DNA from: Steinernema hermaphroditum
Taxonomy: Eukaryota > Nematoda > Chromadorea > Rhabditida > Steinernematidae
Direction: 5' to 3'
Length of the DNA stretch: 64,000 bases
Assembly: GCA_030435675.1 (NCBI GenBank)
Contig: CM059622.1
Span: 1,426,001 to 1,490,000, forward strand
Below, piece after piece: positions 41,996 through 53,405 of the stretch. The notes below the pieces were generated by a model. The model did no database searches. It was not told the origin of the DNA and was given only the letters and a program-made list of their open reading frames with translations. The position numbers and the translations under genes are program-made. The stretch's first letter is position 1. Every line of letters starts with the position of its first letter.

Positions 41996-44496
41996 ATGCG
42001 TCTTCGCTGTCTTCTGCTCCTTCTGGCGGTGCTTCTTGTGGCCGATGCCGAAAAGTCGGAGCCGGAAAAGGTCGACATAGAGGCTGAGGAGTTCACTTCA
42101 AAGCGGTACTGTTTGCTTGATTAAGGATATCAAAGATATCGTATCATTCTTACTACGTATTAGGCATCCTATGCACTTCCAAGCATTTAGATTTAGTTTT
42201 ATATTTGCTTCACTCAGTACGAATATTTTTTTTGAGTGGCTGGGACGGACCTGATTAGCCAATTTACACTATTTACTCGATTGAAATGCTACGTTTTGGA
42301 TGCTTTTTTTCATCTTTTTAAAGCGTTTCTGAGTATAAGTGCAAGAAGAGGACTCATCGATTCGAGTACGCATGGTGTGTATTCCCATGGAAGGACTTAT
42401 GATGATGTGCACGGATGGCCGAGTGGTCTAAGGCGCCAGACTCAAGCGAGAGCTTAACGCGACGGAGCGTTCTGGTATCGGTATCGATGCGTGGGTTCGA
42501 ATCCCACTCCGTGCAAGAACTTTTTCATTTTGCAGTGATTACTTATGTCGCTGATTTTTCCAAACCTTTAAGACCACAGGCCACGGTTGACTCGTGGAAA
42601 GTGCTTACAGGCTAATCCAATAAAGATTCAGCTGGTTCAGCCTTTGTTTTGCAGCTTTATTTCCAACTGTTTGCCATTATAATGAAAGTTTATTTAGCTA
42701 AGGGGGTTCCATCATTTAGCTAACAATGTCAAGTGACCTTTGCTAGTTTTCGATCTATCTAAGTCGCTTTGCACGTCAGGGTCATATGAACAAAGATACA
42801 TGTTGGATGCGACTGTAAAAGACATGGGCCCTTTCGAAAGAAGAGTCTGTGGATACGGCAACTGCACTTTGGGTGCTGTTCTTATTTTTAGATGCTTTCT
42901 CATAAAATAAGATACGGTGCTCTTGAACAAAGCTTCTAGAACGAGTTTAGAGACCTTCTAGAACATATTCTTAGATGTGTGATATCTTCTTTTATTGAGG
43001 TTTCCTAAAATTTGGTCCATTTTACAGCTTCCTGGAGTTGTTTTAATCGTTTTAGATAGCATTCTTAGAGTAGGTCCATGGTGTGTTTACAGAATTAATT
43101 GGACGACCGATGTTGACCGTTCACTCCGACGAGATGAGCAATCGGTCACAAGAGGGCCCACTCAAGACGAACCGCTTCCAAACAGCTGTGAACAACTAAC
43201 TTGAACCAAACCGGCCAGAAGTGTTTAGTGTGTAATGAGTCGCAAACATAAGATATAGTTAGAATAAAGGGTGACCCGCTAATTTCATTGCAACTGAAAT
43301 GACGCCAAGGAGCGAAGCGTAGCGAGAAGGAGGCCCTATATACTTGATTGGTGCTTATATCTGCGTGCAAACTTATGATTTTGCAAAAGAAATCGTAAAT
43401 CCCAAATTTGGCGCGAAATAAAAATTATTGCTTCTGCTGCTATTCGAATCCAGAACTAAAGTCTAACATTCAAAAGTGTTGCCCTTCCACCGCCAGTAGG
43501 CTTTTGCATGTCGTATTAGCGAAATGATATAACCCCAATAGTAAAATTAAAAGTAACAGTGCTGTTGCTGCAAAGCCCCCCTTCACCACCTACTTATTTA
43601 GACTGAACGACTTCGGAGACTACTTCGATGGCGTATCCTATCCCTCTGCCCCTCCCGCCCAACCATACGGCTATCAACCCTATCGCCAGCCTCCCCAACA
43701 AACCCAATTCAACCGTTACCAAGTGGCTCCTCTCCCGGCGCCTCCCATGAACAACTACGGCAACTATCAGAACATGGGCTATGGACAGCGTCAGAACACC
43801 TTCTTCGACGTCATTCGCGACACTGTCCGTCGGGTTGACGACCGCCTCTCTGAGATGCCAACTGGTAGGCTGAGGTACAGTTCGATTACAAATCAGTTCG
43901 CTATTCAGTGCCTGGCAACGTCGCCATCCAAACCAACAACGGCTTCTTGGTGGAGAACGAAGAGGAGGCCGTTAAGAGGACACTTAGGGGTGGGGTCCCG
44001 CGAAGAATGCCTGCTTCTTATGACTTCTCGGCTAGCGTTTCCCAGGGGCAGGGATTCTACATGTCCAACCGAGGGTATACCTACATGGGATATATTGAGC
44101 GTCAGGTGAGTGACGCCACTCCATCCAATGCCCATAAAAGTCTTTCAGGTCAGACAGTACCCAATCATGATCTACACCCTAGTCCAATGCGTGCCCTGTC
44201 AACGCGCCAAGCACATGCTGGCCATATCCTACCCTGACATCAGAAGTCACTTTCTCGAAATTACCGGAAACGAAGATTGGCAAAGACAGCTTCAGGTGGG
44301 TTCCTTCACGTGAGGCTACGGTAGGCACTGTCGCGGTGTTCAGGTCGATCTGCACCACCTAACCGGAGCGGTCACCTTCCCCTACGTCTTCGTGTGTGGC
44401 TCATACATCGGCGGCTCCTCCGACCTGATGCAACTCCACCAAACGGGACAGCTTCGGCAGATGGTGAACGCCTGTAGTCGAAAGGCGAAGCTCTGA
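41996..44496 (+). CDS. Secreted glutaredoxin-domain protein (289 aa)
   Basis: Five exons: 41996-42105, 43602-43864, 43909-44105, 44149-44295, 44344-44496; all phases fit, although the first donor (GTACTG) is weak. Signal peptide MRLRCLLLLLAVLLVADA. Residues 37-120 are rich in Tyr, Pro, Gln and Asn (PYGYQPYRQPPQQ). The C-terminal glutaredoxin/thioredoxin fold has the redox pair Cys-Val-Pro-Cys (residues 204-207, in YTLVQCVPCQRAKHML), the cis-Pro of TFPYVFV (252) and the glutathione-loop GG of YIGGSSDLMQL (262-263). It would therefore act on disulfides in the secretory pathway or outside the cell. AATAAA at 44514. The 1.5 kb first intron holds a tRNA-Leu gene on the same strand. The pairing of exon 1 with the rest rests on phase only. 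Confidence 0.8.
42106..43601 (+). other. Intron 1 of the glutaredoxin-domain gene
   Basis: 1496 nt, with the tRNA-Leu gene; otherwise AT-rich sequence without recognised content. Confidence 0.55.
42409..42515 (+). tRNA. tRNA-Leu (anticodon CAA) with intron
   Basis: 107 nt. Acceptor GCACGGA pairs with TCCGTGC. Anticodon stem CCAGA with loop CTCAAG gives anticodon CAA (42443-42445). An intron of about 23 nt (about 42447-42469) follows position 37, as usual for nuclear tRNA introns. Then comes TCTGG, a long class II variable arm and the T arm GTGGG-TTCGAAT-CCCAC. Intact. Confidence 0.95.
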
Positions 44497-45268
44497 TCGA
44501 CGGGCTGGCATATAATAAAACGACTTAATTATACCCAACTGTCAGTTAAATATGATTTTGTTTGATAAATTTTATGAATATTTTCACTTTTTGTGGATGT
44601 TTTCGCGGAAAAGAACTCGAAGGCTTGAAGGCTGTTGCTTAAAATGCATGAACAAAGTTTGTACTCGTCCATGACCCTTTTCATATGCTTTAACATGATT
44701 ATATGTACAGACATGAGTTCAAGAGTGGATGAAGGTTGTCCAACCCGAAAGGGTCTCAACCGGGTTCTTCTTTGAGTGCCCTAAGGTGTCTCGGGATTCT
44801 ATTCTTTCATGGATCGGGTGGCGTCAGATGGGTCGTCAGATGGGTCATCGACAGAGTCCAGGACTACCCGCTTTGGCGGAAGAGTCTACGGCTTTTGGAC
44901 TGGGATTTGGACATAAATGCCTGCCTGCCTGTCCCAAATCGCCATGTTGATACGAGTTTGCCGTAGGGAACAAACGAGTCGTCAAAATTGTAAGAACCAT
45001 CATGGAGGGGAAGGAGAGAGCCATAATCCTACGATTATAAGAGTATTTTGAGCGGGTTATTTGTGAGGTGAAAACGCATGAGAACCTTAAGAGGGGAGAA
45101 GAGCGGAGCAAGAAAACCCGCCGCGGTATGATTACCTGACAAGAACGCCTCAAAAGAGAGCTCCGCAAAAGAAGAGGAAACATGTATTGAAGAACCCTTC
45201 AAGAACACAAAAACTCAAAACTTTTTTATTTCTAAAAAACTACAAAGCAGCGAAAAAGGGAAGGCGGC
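44497..45268. other. Intergenic
   Basis: AATAAA of the glutaredoxin gene at 44514 and, near 45222, a reverse-strand poly(A)-like TTTATT for the pseudogene. No gene recognised. Confidence 0.4.
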
Positions 45269-45650
45269 TTACAGCTCGTTCTCCAAATCTTGGAGAACCT
45301 TCCGGAGGGCCATGTGCACGGCGGCGGACAGCAGCATGTCCTTGAGCGGGCGGAAATCGACAGGGAGGATCACCTGTCTGCGGTGGTGGAGATGCCTCTT
45401 GGAACGGTACTAAATTGGGAGCTCGTCGCAGATAATTGTAACTAACTAACCGGAAGGTTCAGCTTGCGGAGACATAACTCCTCCTTTCCCGGAGCAGATG
45501 TGCTCGATTGCTTGGAACACGTCGGAATCCTTTAAAATCCCTCAGATAACGAGGGAAGACACGACCGATCCAGCGACTGTGGCGCCCCCGATGGCGATCG
45601 CCAGGGTTGCGTCAGCGACGGCAACTGGCCCTCCAATCGCGAACTGCGAC
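45269..45650 (-). pseudogene. Pseudogene of the IGG/ITWG peptide family
   Basis: Reverse strand. Exon 1 remnant reads VADATLAIAIGGATVAGSVV, SSLVI, stop (TGA in place of the conserved Trp TGG), GILKDSDVFQAIEHICSG. A one-base shift then moves the matching end (CLRKLNLP, before a GTTAGT donor) into another frame. The second exon (45409-45269) is intact: YRSKRHLHHRRQVILPVDF, then a Leu-rich helix ending QDLENEL. Two independent lesions argue for a dead copy, although the intact last exon suggests the loss is recent. Confidence 0.75.
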
Positions 45651-46806
45651 TAATTTCGCACCTCGGTAAGACATGCTGTCGGCCATTGTTCGACATTCCT
45701 CCACGGTGTGGTGTAGCTCCCGAGTTCCTCGATTCCATCCTTTGGTGTCCCCATAGTGGCACAAATATAACACACACGTTTATATGTACATGGAATACCA
45801 CAGCCTAATGAAGAGGGTCCCAGACGGTAGTCGTTAGCCGACCGGAGGGCCAACCGCGTCAGAGTGCTCCAGAATTCGTTCTGGAGCAGAGGACTTCCGT
45901 TGATGACGGGGTGTTCCCCGGAGATCAAGAGATCTCCGAGGAGAAAGTTCCACTCGTGGAGCGGGATGCCGCCTATGGCGCATGCCACCGCCTTGAACAT
46001 GCTCCCGTGGATCCGCACATCCAGGTCATAGGGGAGGTCCGCTGATAGGTGCTTGGGTACAGGTATTCGGGTACTCGGGTGCCTTGCTCTCGAAATTTAT
46101 TAGCGAAGCGGGGACAGAGCACGAGGTCTTCGACGGGAAGACACGGGGCTTTGGACTGGCAGAAGCGGGAAGTGGAGGCCTTGGACGGGCCTTGGAGGCA
46201 GAAGCGAGGGGTGGATGCCATGGATGGGCAGAAAGGGAAGAGGCGCGGACCTGCTAGCAGTTCCCCTTCGCCCTGCAGGCAAGGACCACCACCACCCGTC
46301 CACCCCTTGCTCACCCCTGGAGCACCCAAATGTGCGGGAATCCACTCTGTTCTAAACCAAATTAAATTTCCACGTTTACCACACCGTGTCAGCACATACT
46401 TTTTGGAAATTTTACGGCTCATGGGTGGTATCGACGTAAATCAATGTGGTTCAATCACCTAAAATGGGAAATTCGAAAATGTGAGGTTCTGAAACTGAAT
46501 GCACGCCTAGTTTCTCGGAAGATCAAGCTACTGCTAGGATAGCGACGTCTAGAATAGGAAAATCGAGGGATTTTCAGGCGCACTCGATTGTTGTGCACGA
46601 AAGCAAAGAACGGACGAAAATCGCCACCGAACGGATCGATAGCTAGGGGAAGAGTATCGGCAGCTGTCACTGCGGGCGGCCACACAAGCATAACTATCGT
46701 CGAAGACACAGAGGTGTTTAGGCTCATTGGTTTCTAGTCTTTCCAGGCAATTTAATCAATACAACTGAAAAACACCTCGTTTAACGGACTCTAACGGAGC
46801 GACAAT
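45651..46806. other. Intergenic with an unassigned open frame
   Basis: A reverse-strand frame at 45784-46018 reads like coding sequence (PVPKHLSADLPYDLDVRIHG, HEWNFLLGDLLISGEHPVIN) but has no recognisable start, partner exon or family. It could be a transposon fragment or an exon of an unrecognised gene. The remainder is GC-rich and repetitive (46090-46330). Confidence 0.35.
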
Positions 46807-48233
46807 CTATTTCTTCGGCGGCGGCTTCTTCGGAAGCAGCCGGTCCCCATCATAGCACTCCTCCACTTCAGAGCCGACGTCGAAAACGAGGTTGTTCTTC
46901 TCGTCAAACTGGACTACGAGGTCGTCCGGTATCTCTTCTTCGTCGTCTGGCACGTCGTCGAAAAGATGAGCCTAAACAGAAGCGGTTACCATTAAAAGAC
47001 GAAACAGGAACTTGCTAGTTCCGCGAGCGGACGAAGCTTGAGCGGTCCCATGTGCTTGAAAGACGTGACAGGCAAGTGGTCCGGTGCGTTGGGGCCAGTA
47101 GCGAACATCTTAATCGTAATACCGTCGTCTCCCGCTCTAGACGGGCTGTACGCTAGTTGTGATGTCAGTCTGTGCTGAATTTCACTTGGAGACTGTGGCG
47201 GCCCGGTGACTACGGGTACTTCAGCCTCCTTCTGCTTCTTGAGACGTCGCCACAAGAAGAATGCCGAGAGCGAACAAGCGACGATCAAAGAAAAAACCAC
47301 AAAGATTGGAACACCAACGGCAATCATTAGGTTGTGTCCGTCTCTAAACAATCAACGAGAAATTAGTTTAGTTAGCTTGATTTCTTACGGCTCCGGTGTT
47401 TCGTACTGCGTAGATGCTTGATGATGTTGCGTGTCATTCGAATCATCTGGTTCCAGAATTGGGTGAGTACGTGGAGTTCTTGTCGACGTAGTAATCTGGT
47501 TCGTAGACGCCACAGTACTGGTCGAAGCCTTGGGAAGCACTGTAGTAGAAGATTCGGAAGAAATTGACGACATCTGTATGGCTTCCTTAGAACTAGAAAT
47601 GACGTTAGATGCGGTGGTTGTTGATTTCGGAGGCGTTGTGCGCAAGATCGGATTGGTTTTAGGAGTTGATGTTGTTGTAGTTTTGATATTATTTGTACTA
47701 GCCGTCGTAGTAACATTGGCAATAGCTTCAGACGCGTTAGCGCTAGCAGATGTGAAATTCAGAGTTACGGTAGAAGAAATCGACGAAGAAACTGTTCTAG
47801 AAGCTGTCGCTGGGGGAGTTATGCTGACACTTTCCTCCTTCGGTTTCGCATTCGACTTCGGGGTAGTGGCAGGTCTCTTCGTCGTTGTACTCTTCAAATC
47901 TGCGCTCGATTTCGAAACAGCTGACGTAGAATTCTTATAAGCAGCACTAGTGTCATTTAGCGGCTCTTCTCCTATTTTGTATTTCTGACTTCGAGCAGGT
48001 GAGCGCGGATTCCTGCGCTCTGCCCAATTCGGTTTAGGCGATGAAGCTATCCGAGACAGTTGGGCGGATGTCCCGGGCACTGAAAAGAACAGGTAGGATT
48101 AGATGTTGTAGGAGAAGCGGAACTTGCCATTATTCATGGTGATTTGCTTATCTGAACCACTGACGGTGTCGATAGCAGCAGCAGCGGTGTTGAGGAGCAC
48201 TGTGCAGAAGACGACCGCTTTCGGAATTCGCAT
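46807..48233 (-). CDS. Mucin-like single-pass membrane protein, short paralogue (429 aa)
   Basis: Four exons on the reverse strand: 48233-48128, 48079-47389, 47343-47016, 46971-46807. Signal peptide MRIPKAVVFCTVLLNTAAAA, nearly that of the 28 kb gene. The ectodomain (about residues 21-265) is Ser/Thr/Asn-rich with many Asn-x-Thr/Ser sites but lacks the long repeat arrays. Helix about 271-297 (VGVPIFVVFSLIVACSLSAF, then FLWRRLKKQK). The tail repeats the paralogue's motifs: FATGPNAPDHLP, FKHMGP, LRPLAEL, AHLFDDV, FDEKNNLVFDVGSEVE and LPKKPPPKK. Introns lie at the same tail positions. Introns 1 and 3 appear to use GC donors (G|GCAAGT and A|GCAAGT), inferred from alignment with the paralogue. Confidence 0.85.
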
Positions 48234-48368
48234 TGTTGACATTTAGTCGGTCGAAATGAGAGTGACTTCGCTGCAACGTCTTCTGTCTACAATTTGCATT
48301 TTGCAAAAGCTTAAAGCGATTTCTAGATATTTTGGGAAGATGTTTGGACGTCAACTTCACATTTATTA

Positions 48369-50869
48369 TCAGCACTCATTGTCAGTGAAGAATTGCCTTG
48401 AATCACTATCCAATGTATCTTCTTGCGTCCCAGATTCGGATTCTGAAGACTTCGGCAAATCGATAACACCCTCTTCTATCATCCTCACAGCGTCGACCGT
48501 TGTAGGGTAGAAGTGTTCCTTCGGCACAAATTCGTGCAGTTCGCACTTCTCGAATAGCTCCCGGACAGCAGCTGAATCAGTAAATCATCAAAAATCCGGG
48601 TAACAGCATAATTTCGCTTACATTTGGCCGCTACGATTGAAACCGAAATTCCCAGCGAATCTAACTCTTCGAAGACGTCCCTCAGCATCTCTACGCCAGC
48701 TCGATCGATCTGGGTGAACCCGGATGCCTCGATAATAAAGTGATTAAGGTCTTTCGTCTAAAACTGCATTATATACACGCTGCTAACCGTACAAGCCAAC
48801 CTGTATTATCAGTTTGTGAACTTCCGATCGGAATCTTTCAGAATTTACGAATATCAACGGAGCATCGTATCTCATAACCACGAATTCTTTACACTTGGTC
48901 AACTTCGTGTACCGTTGACGATCGCGGAAGAGCTCTGTTGAATCGACTTGCCACATTTCAACGACATGCGGGCTAAAGGTGCAGCTGATCAATGAGCAAC
49001 TTCGCTGCACTTACAACTGGATTTGGATGATTACGGTAAGTAGAGAAAACGCTATAGCAACGGCCAAGCCCTCACTAAGACCCCAAAGTAACGTCGTCCA
49101 GAAACTAACCATCCATACAAGCTAAAAAACCTAATTAGTCCATGTTTCCAATCAATCAATCTTACAAAGTCGATCTTCGATATCCTGAAAATTCTTGGGA
49201 GCTCTGATGGTTGAAAGAGCATCTTCTGCAGAGCCACGATGATCACAGACGCCAGGACCGACTAAACAAGCGCAAATTATCGCTATTTAGAGTGTCCTCT
49301 TACCATAGGCAAGTGATAGAGAAATTTCCCGAAGAAGAGGATAACCGCGAGCATTACGGCAGAGGAAATTAGGGCAAACACCTGAAAATAGGGTGAAAAA
49401 AGAGCAAAAATAAAGAATCAAACCTGAGAGCTAGCCCCAAGCTGAGAAGATACGGTAGACCTCGACAGACTCGCACTACTTGGAATACATTGGAAAAAGG
49501 AAGACGCCACGTGGATGAACGCCAGTGCTCGAAGTTCCTGAGCTCCGACCACTTCATAGTGATGTTTTTTGGCGAAGCTTTTGCCGACAGAGTAGGTGAC
49601 TCCAAATATAACTATTGCTATCGAGATCGAGTCAACTATTATGTCGAAAAAGAGGGAGACCATTGGAGGTTTCGGAGTAGGAAAGCCAGTCGGGATCGTC
49701 CCAACAACAACGACTCCAAAGCGTTTCTCCAAATTTATCGCCCACGAGATCACAGTAACGACGACGATCTGAAATTCGTTCGTTACATCAAATAGGAACA
49801 TCGCTGACTTACAGAAATAAATTCGGTTGGCACTGGCATTTTGGGGATTCCTAAGCAGCCTGGTTTCAGAAAGACTTTTGAAGAGACCAGCAAAATAATT
49901 GTGATAGCTGATATGACAACATCGACCCAATTGAACGAAGGTAATTGACGGCACATGGCTATGAACACCTGAAACAAGTATCCAATAATGGCCAGAATCA
50001 CACAACCCTCACATGTATCAGTGCGAGAGGTCCATTTCCTTCGACTACGTTCAGTCCAAAAAGCTTCGGCAGCTGAGACATGAAAACGTGACAGGCGGCA
50101 GCAGTCGTAAACCCGGCGATAAGCGAATCAGAGAGATATACAGTAAATACATGGAGTTGAAGCACGACCATGACCGTCTAAAGTACTTATTCTTATTTTT
50201 AGTCCACAGCATCACTACTTACGAAAGCTATTCCAACGCAAAAAGTGATAACACAAGCTAACTGGATATCTTGAGCTGTTTGATCATCAGGAGAAAGAGT
50301 TGTGGAGTTCCCACTCTCGTCGACTCTACTGAGAAGATGTCGATGTTTCTCAATCGTTTGACCCGTCATCAAAGAAGCTACGGCGAACATTCCTAAAGAC
50401 GAAAATAAGTGAACAGAAAATGTATGCAGCTTACCCAAAGCGATATGTTTGGACGTTCCCAAAACGGAATAGAGAATCGTTGGAAAGAAGGATGTGTAAA
50501 GGCCAAGCACCGGGGGAAGATTAGCCAACGCTGCGTAGGCCATCGCTTGAGGCACGCACAGGATGCAGACGGTGATTCCAGCGATGAGATCTACAGGCAA
50601 GTCCGAACAGATCTTGTAGGAAGAGAGCCACTTGACTGGAGGAAACCATGTTCGGATGCGACCCTTCCACGCCGCTTTGGAGGCAAATTTTCCGCGTAGC
50701 AGCGATCGAGCGAAGATTCTGAAGCCGGAAGGTGGTTTGTTGTAGCCGTATTCTTCATCGAATGTTTTCTGAAACGTCACAGTGAGCCAAGACAGATGGG
50801 AAAATGGCAACTTACTTGATTGTACGCTCTTCGATCGATGCGAATCGCAACCGGGTTCTCGGATGACAT
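48369..50869 (-). CDS. SLC26-family anion transporter with STAS domain (671 aa)
   Basis: Twelve exons on the reverse strand: 50869-50816, 50768-50435, 50392-50223, 50177-50013, 49968-49813, 49768-49424, 49381-49304, 49261-49166, 49121-49015, 48972-48801, 48757-48622, 48571-48369; every phase fits. SLC26/SulP proteins exchange sulfate, chloride, bicarbonate or oxalate across membranes. Clear marks are DLPVDLIAGITVCILCVPQA, MAYAALANLPPVLGLYTSFF and PTILYSVLGTSKHIALG in the first helices, SRSTVSSQLGASSQ late in the membrane part, and a cytoplasmic STAS domain in the last three exons (KDLNHFIIEASGFTQIDRAG, VEMLRDVFEELDSLGISV). Length is typical. The C-terminus is acidic and Ser-rich. Corresponds to the nematode sulp group; which one cannot be told. 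Substrate not predictable. Confidence 0.95.
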
Positions 50870-51378
50870 GGAAGGGAAATAAATGGCCGCCGGCCAGTGA
50901 AGCTGTCTGCAGCCTTATGGCAATCTACTTCCTGCAGACAAAGACCGGCTGGAATGGTGTGTCTTGGCGGATCGCATAAGATTCTTCCTTAAAAAAACCC
51001 AGAGTTATTCAAGGAAGCATGATTCAAGTATCATGGATCAAATAAGCGGTCAAACAGCCAACGCACTATATCAAAAGGCTGATGTGATAAAATATTTAGG
51101 TCCAGAGAGCAAAGAGAAATTGGCCGGTAACGCCTTATTTCGATCGAAGTTGAAAAACACCATCAGGAGAAACAATAACAATTAATCATCTCGTTACACA
51201 ACGCTGTCGCAAACAGTACTGATGAAATTGGACAATACACGTCATATGTGATGCAATCTGATGAATCAGTTCGCTATTTTATAACTTTCCAATCGAACTT
51301 TCAATATTGTAAGTTGTAAGTTTTTTCTAAGCAAACACAAAAGAGAACATAAATAGCATGGTAACGTAAACATCATTA
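50870..51378. other. Intergenic between SLC26 and ZC3H4-like genes
   Basis: A 50-codon forward frame (51033-51185, MDQISGQTANALYQKADVIK...) might be a small gene but has no supporting context. Otherwise AT-rich. Confidence 0.35.
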
Positions 51379-53405
51379 TCAATTTCTTCGGTCGCCATAT
51401 TGGTTCGATGGTTGCGGCGTACGTGGAAGCAGTGTTCGTCGAGAGCCAGACGAAGACGCGTATGGACTCCGATCTTGTTGCTGCTGGCAATCCCCTCGAT
51501 ATGGGTATGGAGAGTTCACAGGCATCAAAGGAAAATCCGGACGCTGGAGAAGAGTTCGCCGTTTTTTGGCTGGAGCGCTATATCTGCGATCAGCTTGGTC
51601 CATCGGAATCCGACTGTACATGGCCACTTGAGGCTGACAATATGGCCTGTCGTCGACGTCCTGCGCGTCACCTTCCGGGAATGGCGCTACTTCGAGTACT
51701 GGTTCAAAAAAGTAGCCATTTGGCGATGAATAGACTGGAAAAGGCGCAACAGGAGCGTACAATGGAGGTTGGTAAGGTGCAACCAGTGGCTCAGGGTACT
51801 CCCGCGCATTTGACACCTCGGCGGCCCTTCGAAGATTCTCCTCGAAAGCGTTTGCCTCCCTAGAATAAGTACCGTAATGTAATTGATCAGCTCATTGTTT
51901 AGGTCATACATTGCTGCGGCCGATTTCGACTCATTCACATATCCATATCCCTTCAGGAGATCGGGCGAGGACTTCTTCTTGAGCTCCCGTTCTGTTCCTT
52001 CAGCGGGCTCTTCAGCTACAGACTATAAGTAAACAGCATCAGAAACTGTTGTGAATAAACCGATTTCACCTTCTTGCGTTTTGTTTCATCGGGAGATGCT
52101 GGGCTTTCAGCGTCGTGGGTCACGGATGCCTCAAGAATACACGTTCAGCGAGTGATATAAGGAAAATCACTCACCTCGGCCTCCGTTTCCGTTTCGCCAC
52201 TGCCACCGCCATTCAAGAATTGTGCCAGCATGTCGTTGATGTTGAAAGCGGATGAACTCGACTCTCCTCGAATGTTCACCATGGACGCTGCCTCGTTCGC
52301 GAGGCCCTCCAATGAGTCTGCACCTACGACATCCTGCAGATTCTCACGCGAAGACGACGCAGAGCCTCCGAGTTTGAAAACGATCTCAGAGTTGCGCTCA
52401 AACTTAACGGGCGACTCTTTAGCAGCAGGAGGCGGCAAGCCGAACTTTATAGGTGTGCGCATGGAGAGCGGAAGCAACGGAACTTCCGGCTTTGGAGTGT
52501 TCTGTGTTTCTTTGGCGAGCAGCTGAAAAGGACATTCAAGATACAAACGGGAAAAGTACCGAAAACCTTGTCAAGAAGCTCCTTCGAGAAGTCGTTCAAC
52601 GGCTTGTGCGAATAAGGGCAAGGATCCTTCGAGCACTCGCCTTTGTGGAACGCCTTGCACGGATATTCGCCATGCAAGAATTTGCACAAAAGCCCTCTTC
52701 TGCAGTAACCCTGCTTGTAGAAAGCGCACAGTTCGGGTTTGCAGGGTGAGTCTCGCACGTCGTGGCTCAAATGACACAAATCCCCATTTCGGCAGAAGCC
52801 CTGGCGGAAGAATTTACACACCGGGTAGGAAATACGCTTGCTGCTCGTTGATCTGTTTAACGCAGATTCGATCGACTGTGAGTACGAACAGTCGAAGAAG
52901 GTCGGACTCGTGGGGTCATCCAAGTCGACAGGTCTTTTCCTGAACACGGTTGAAATTATTGCAATTTTGCGTCAGTCAGCAAAGCGGCTTTTTTGAAATA
53001 GGGTGAGGGTCAACAAAAGTGCACAAAGTCGTAAAACCAATCGTACCTTCCTTTCCTCTCCGCCGACGACTCCTTTCTGCCATAAACGCTCGTATCCATC
53101 GAAAAGTCTTCAATGACAGGATGTTGCTCAACACTCCAAAAATGAGGCTCGGTATATTGAGGCGTATGACGGCGATACTCCGAATATGCGTTCGGAACTT
53201 TGGTGGGTGTCAAAGGCGACCTTTTGTCAAAACTTTGCGACGCTTTTTCTCCTCCTAAAGATGCACACACTTGGACTTTGGGACCGTTCCTCTTCCACGA
53301 ACCTTCCAAGATGCCATCATCTTCATCACTTGGGATTTCTCCCTCTTCCAGCTCACGTGCTGGTTGTCGTTCGTTGACACCAGGGTCAGCGACGTCCGAA
53401 AGCAT
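51379..53405 (-). CDS. ZC3H4-type CCCH zinc-finger protein (566 aa)
   Basis: Six exons: 53405-53047, 52939-52567, 52522-52175, 52129-52070, 52022-51939, 51855-51379. ZC3H4/Suppressor-of-sable proteins bind nascent RNA and restrict unproductive transcription in the nucleus. Near the N-terminus is ELEEGEIPSDEDDG. Exon 2 has three CCCH fingers in tandem: CKFFRQGFCRNGDLCHLSH, CAFYKQGYCRRGLLCKFLH (both C-x7-C-x5-C-x3-H) and CKAFHKGECSKDPCPYSH (C-x7-C-x4-C-x3-H), followed by PLNDFSKELLDKVF-like text as in the family. The rest is disordered, with Pro/Tyr/Gln-rich sequence at the end. An acceptor TATTTCCAG 24 nt before the ATG suggests trans-splicing. The exon 5 to 6 junction is the least certain; it needs acceptor TAGGGAG. 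Confidence 0.88.

Noticed and set aside
45500..45560. Possible selenocysteine reading of the in-frame TGA at the conserved Trp
   Set aside because: The position is Trp in the other copies, a second lesion (frameshift) lies just downstream, and another degenerate copy has TAA at the same place. Ordinary pseudogene decay explains it.
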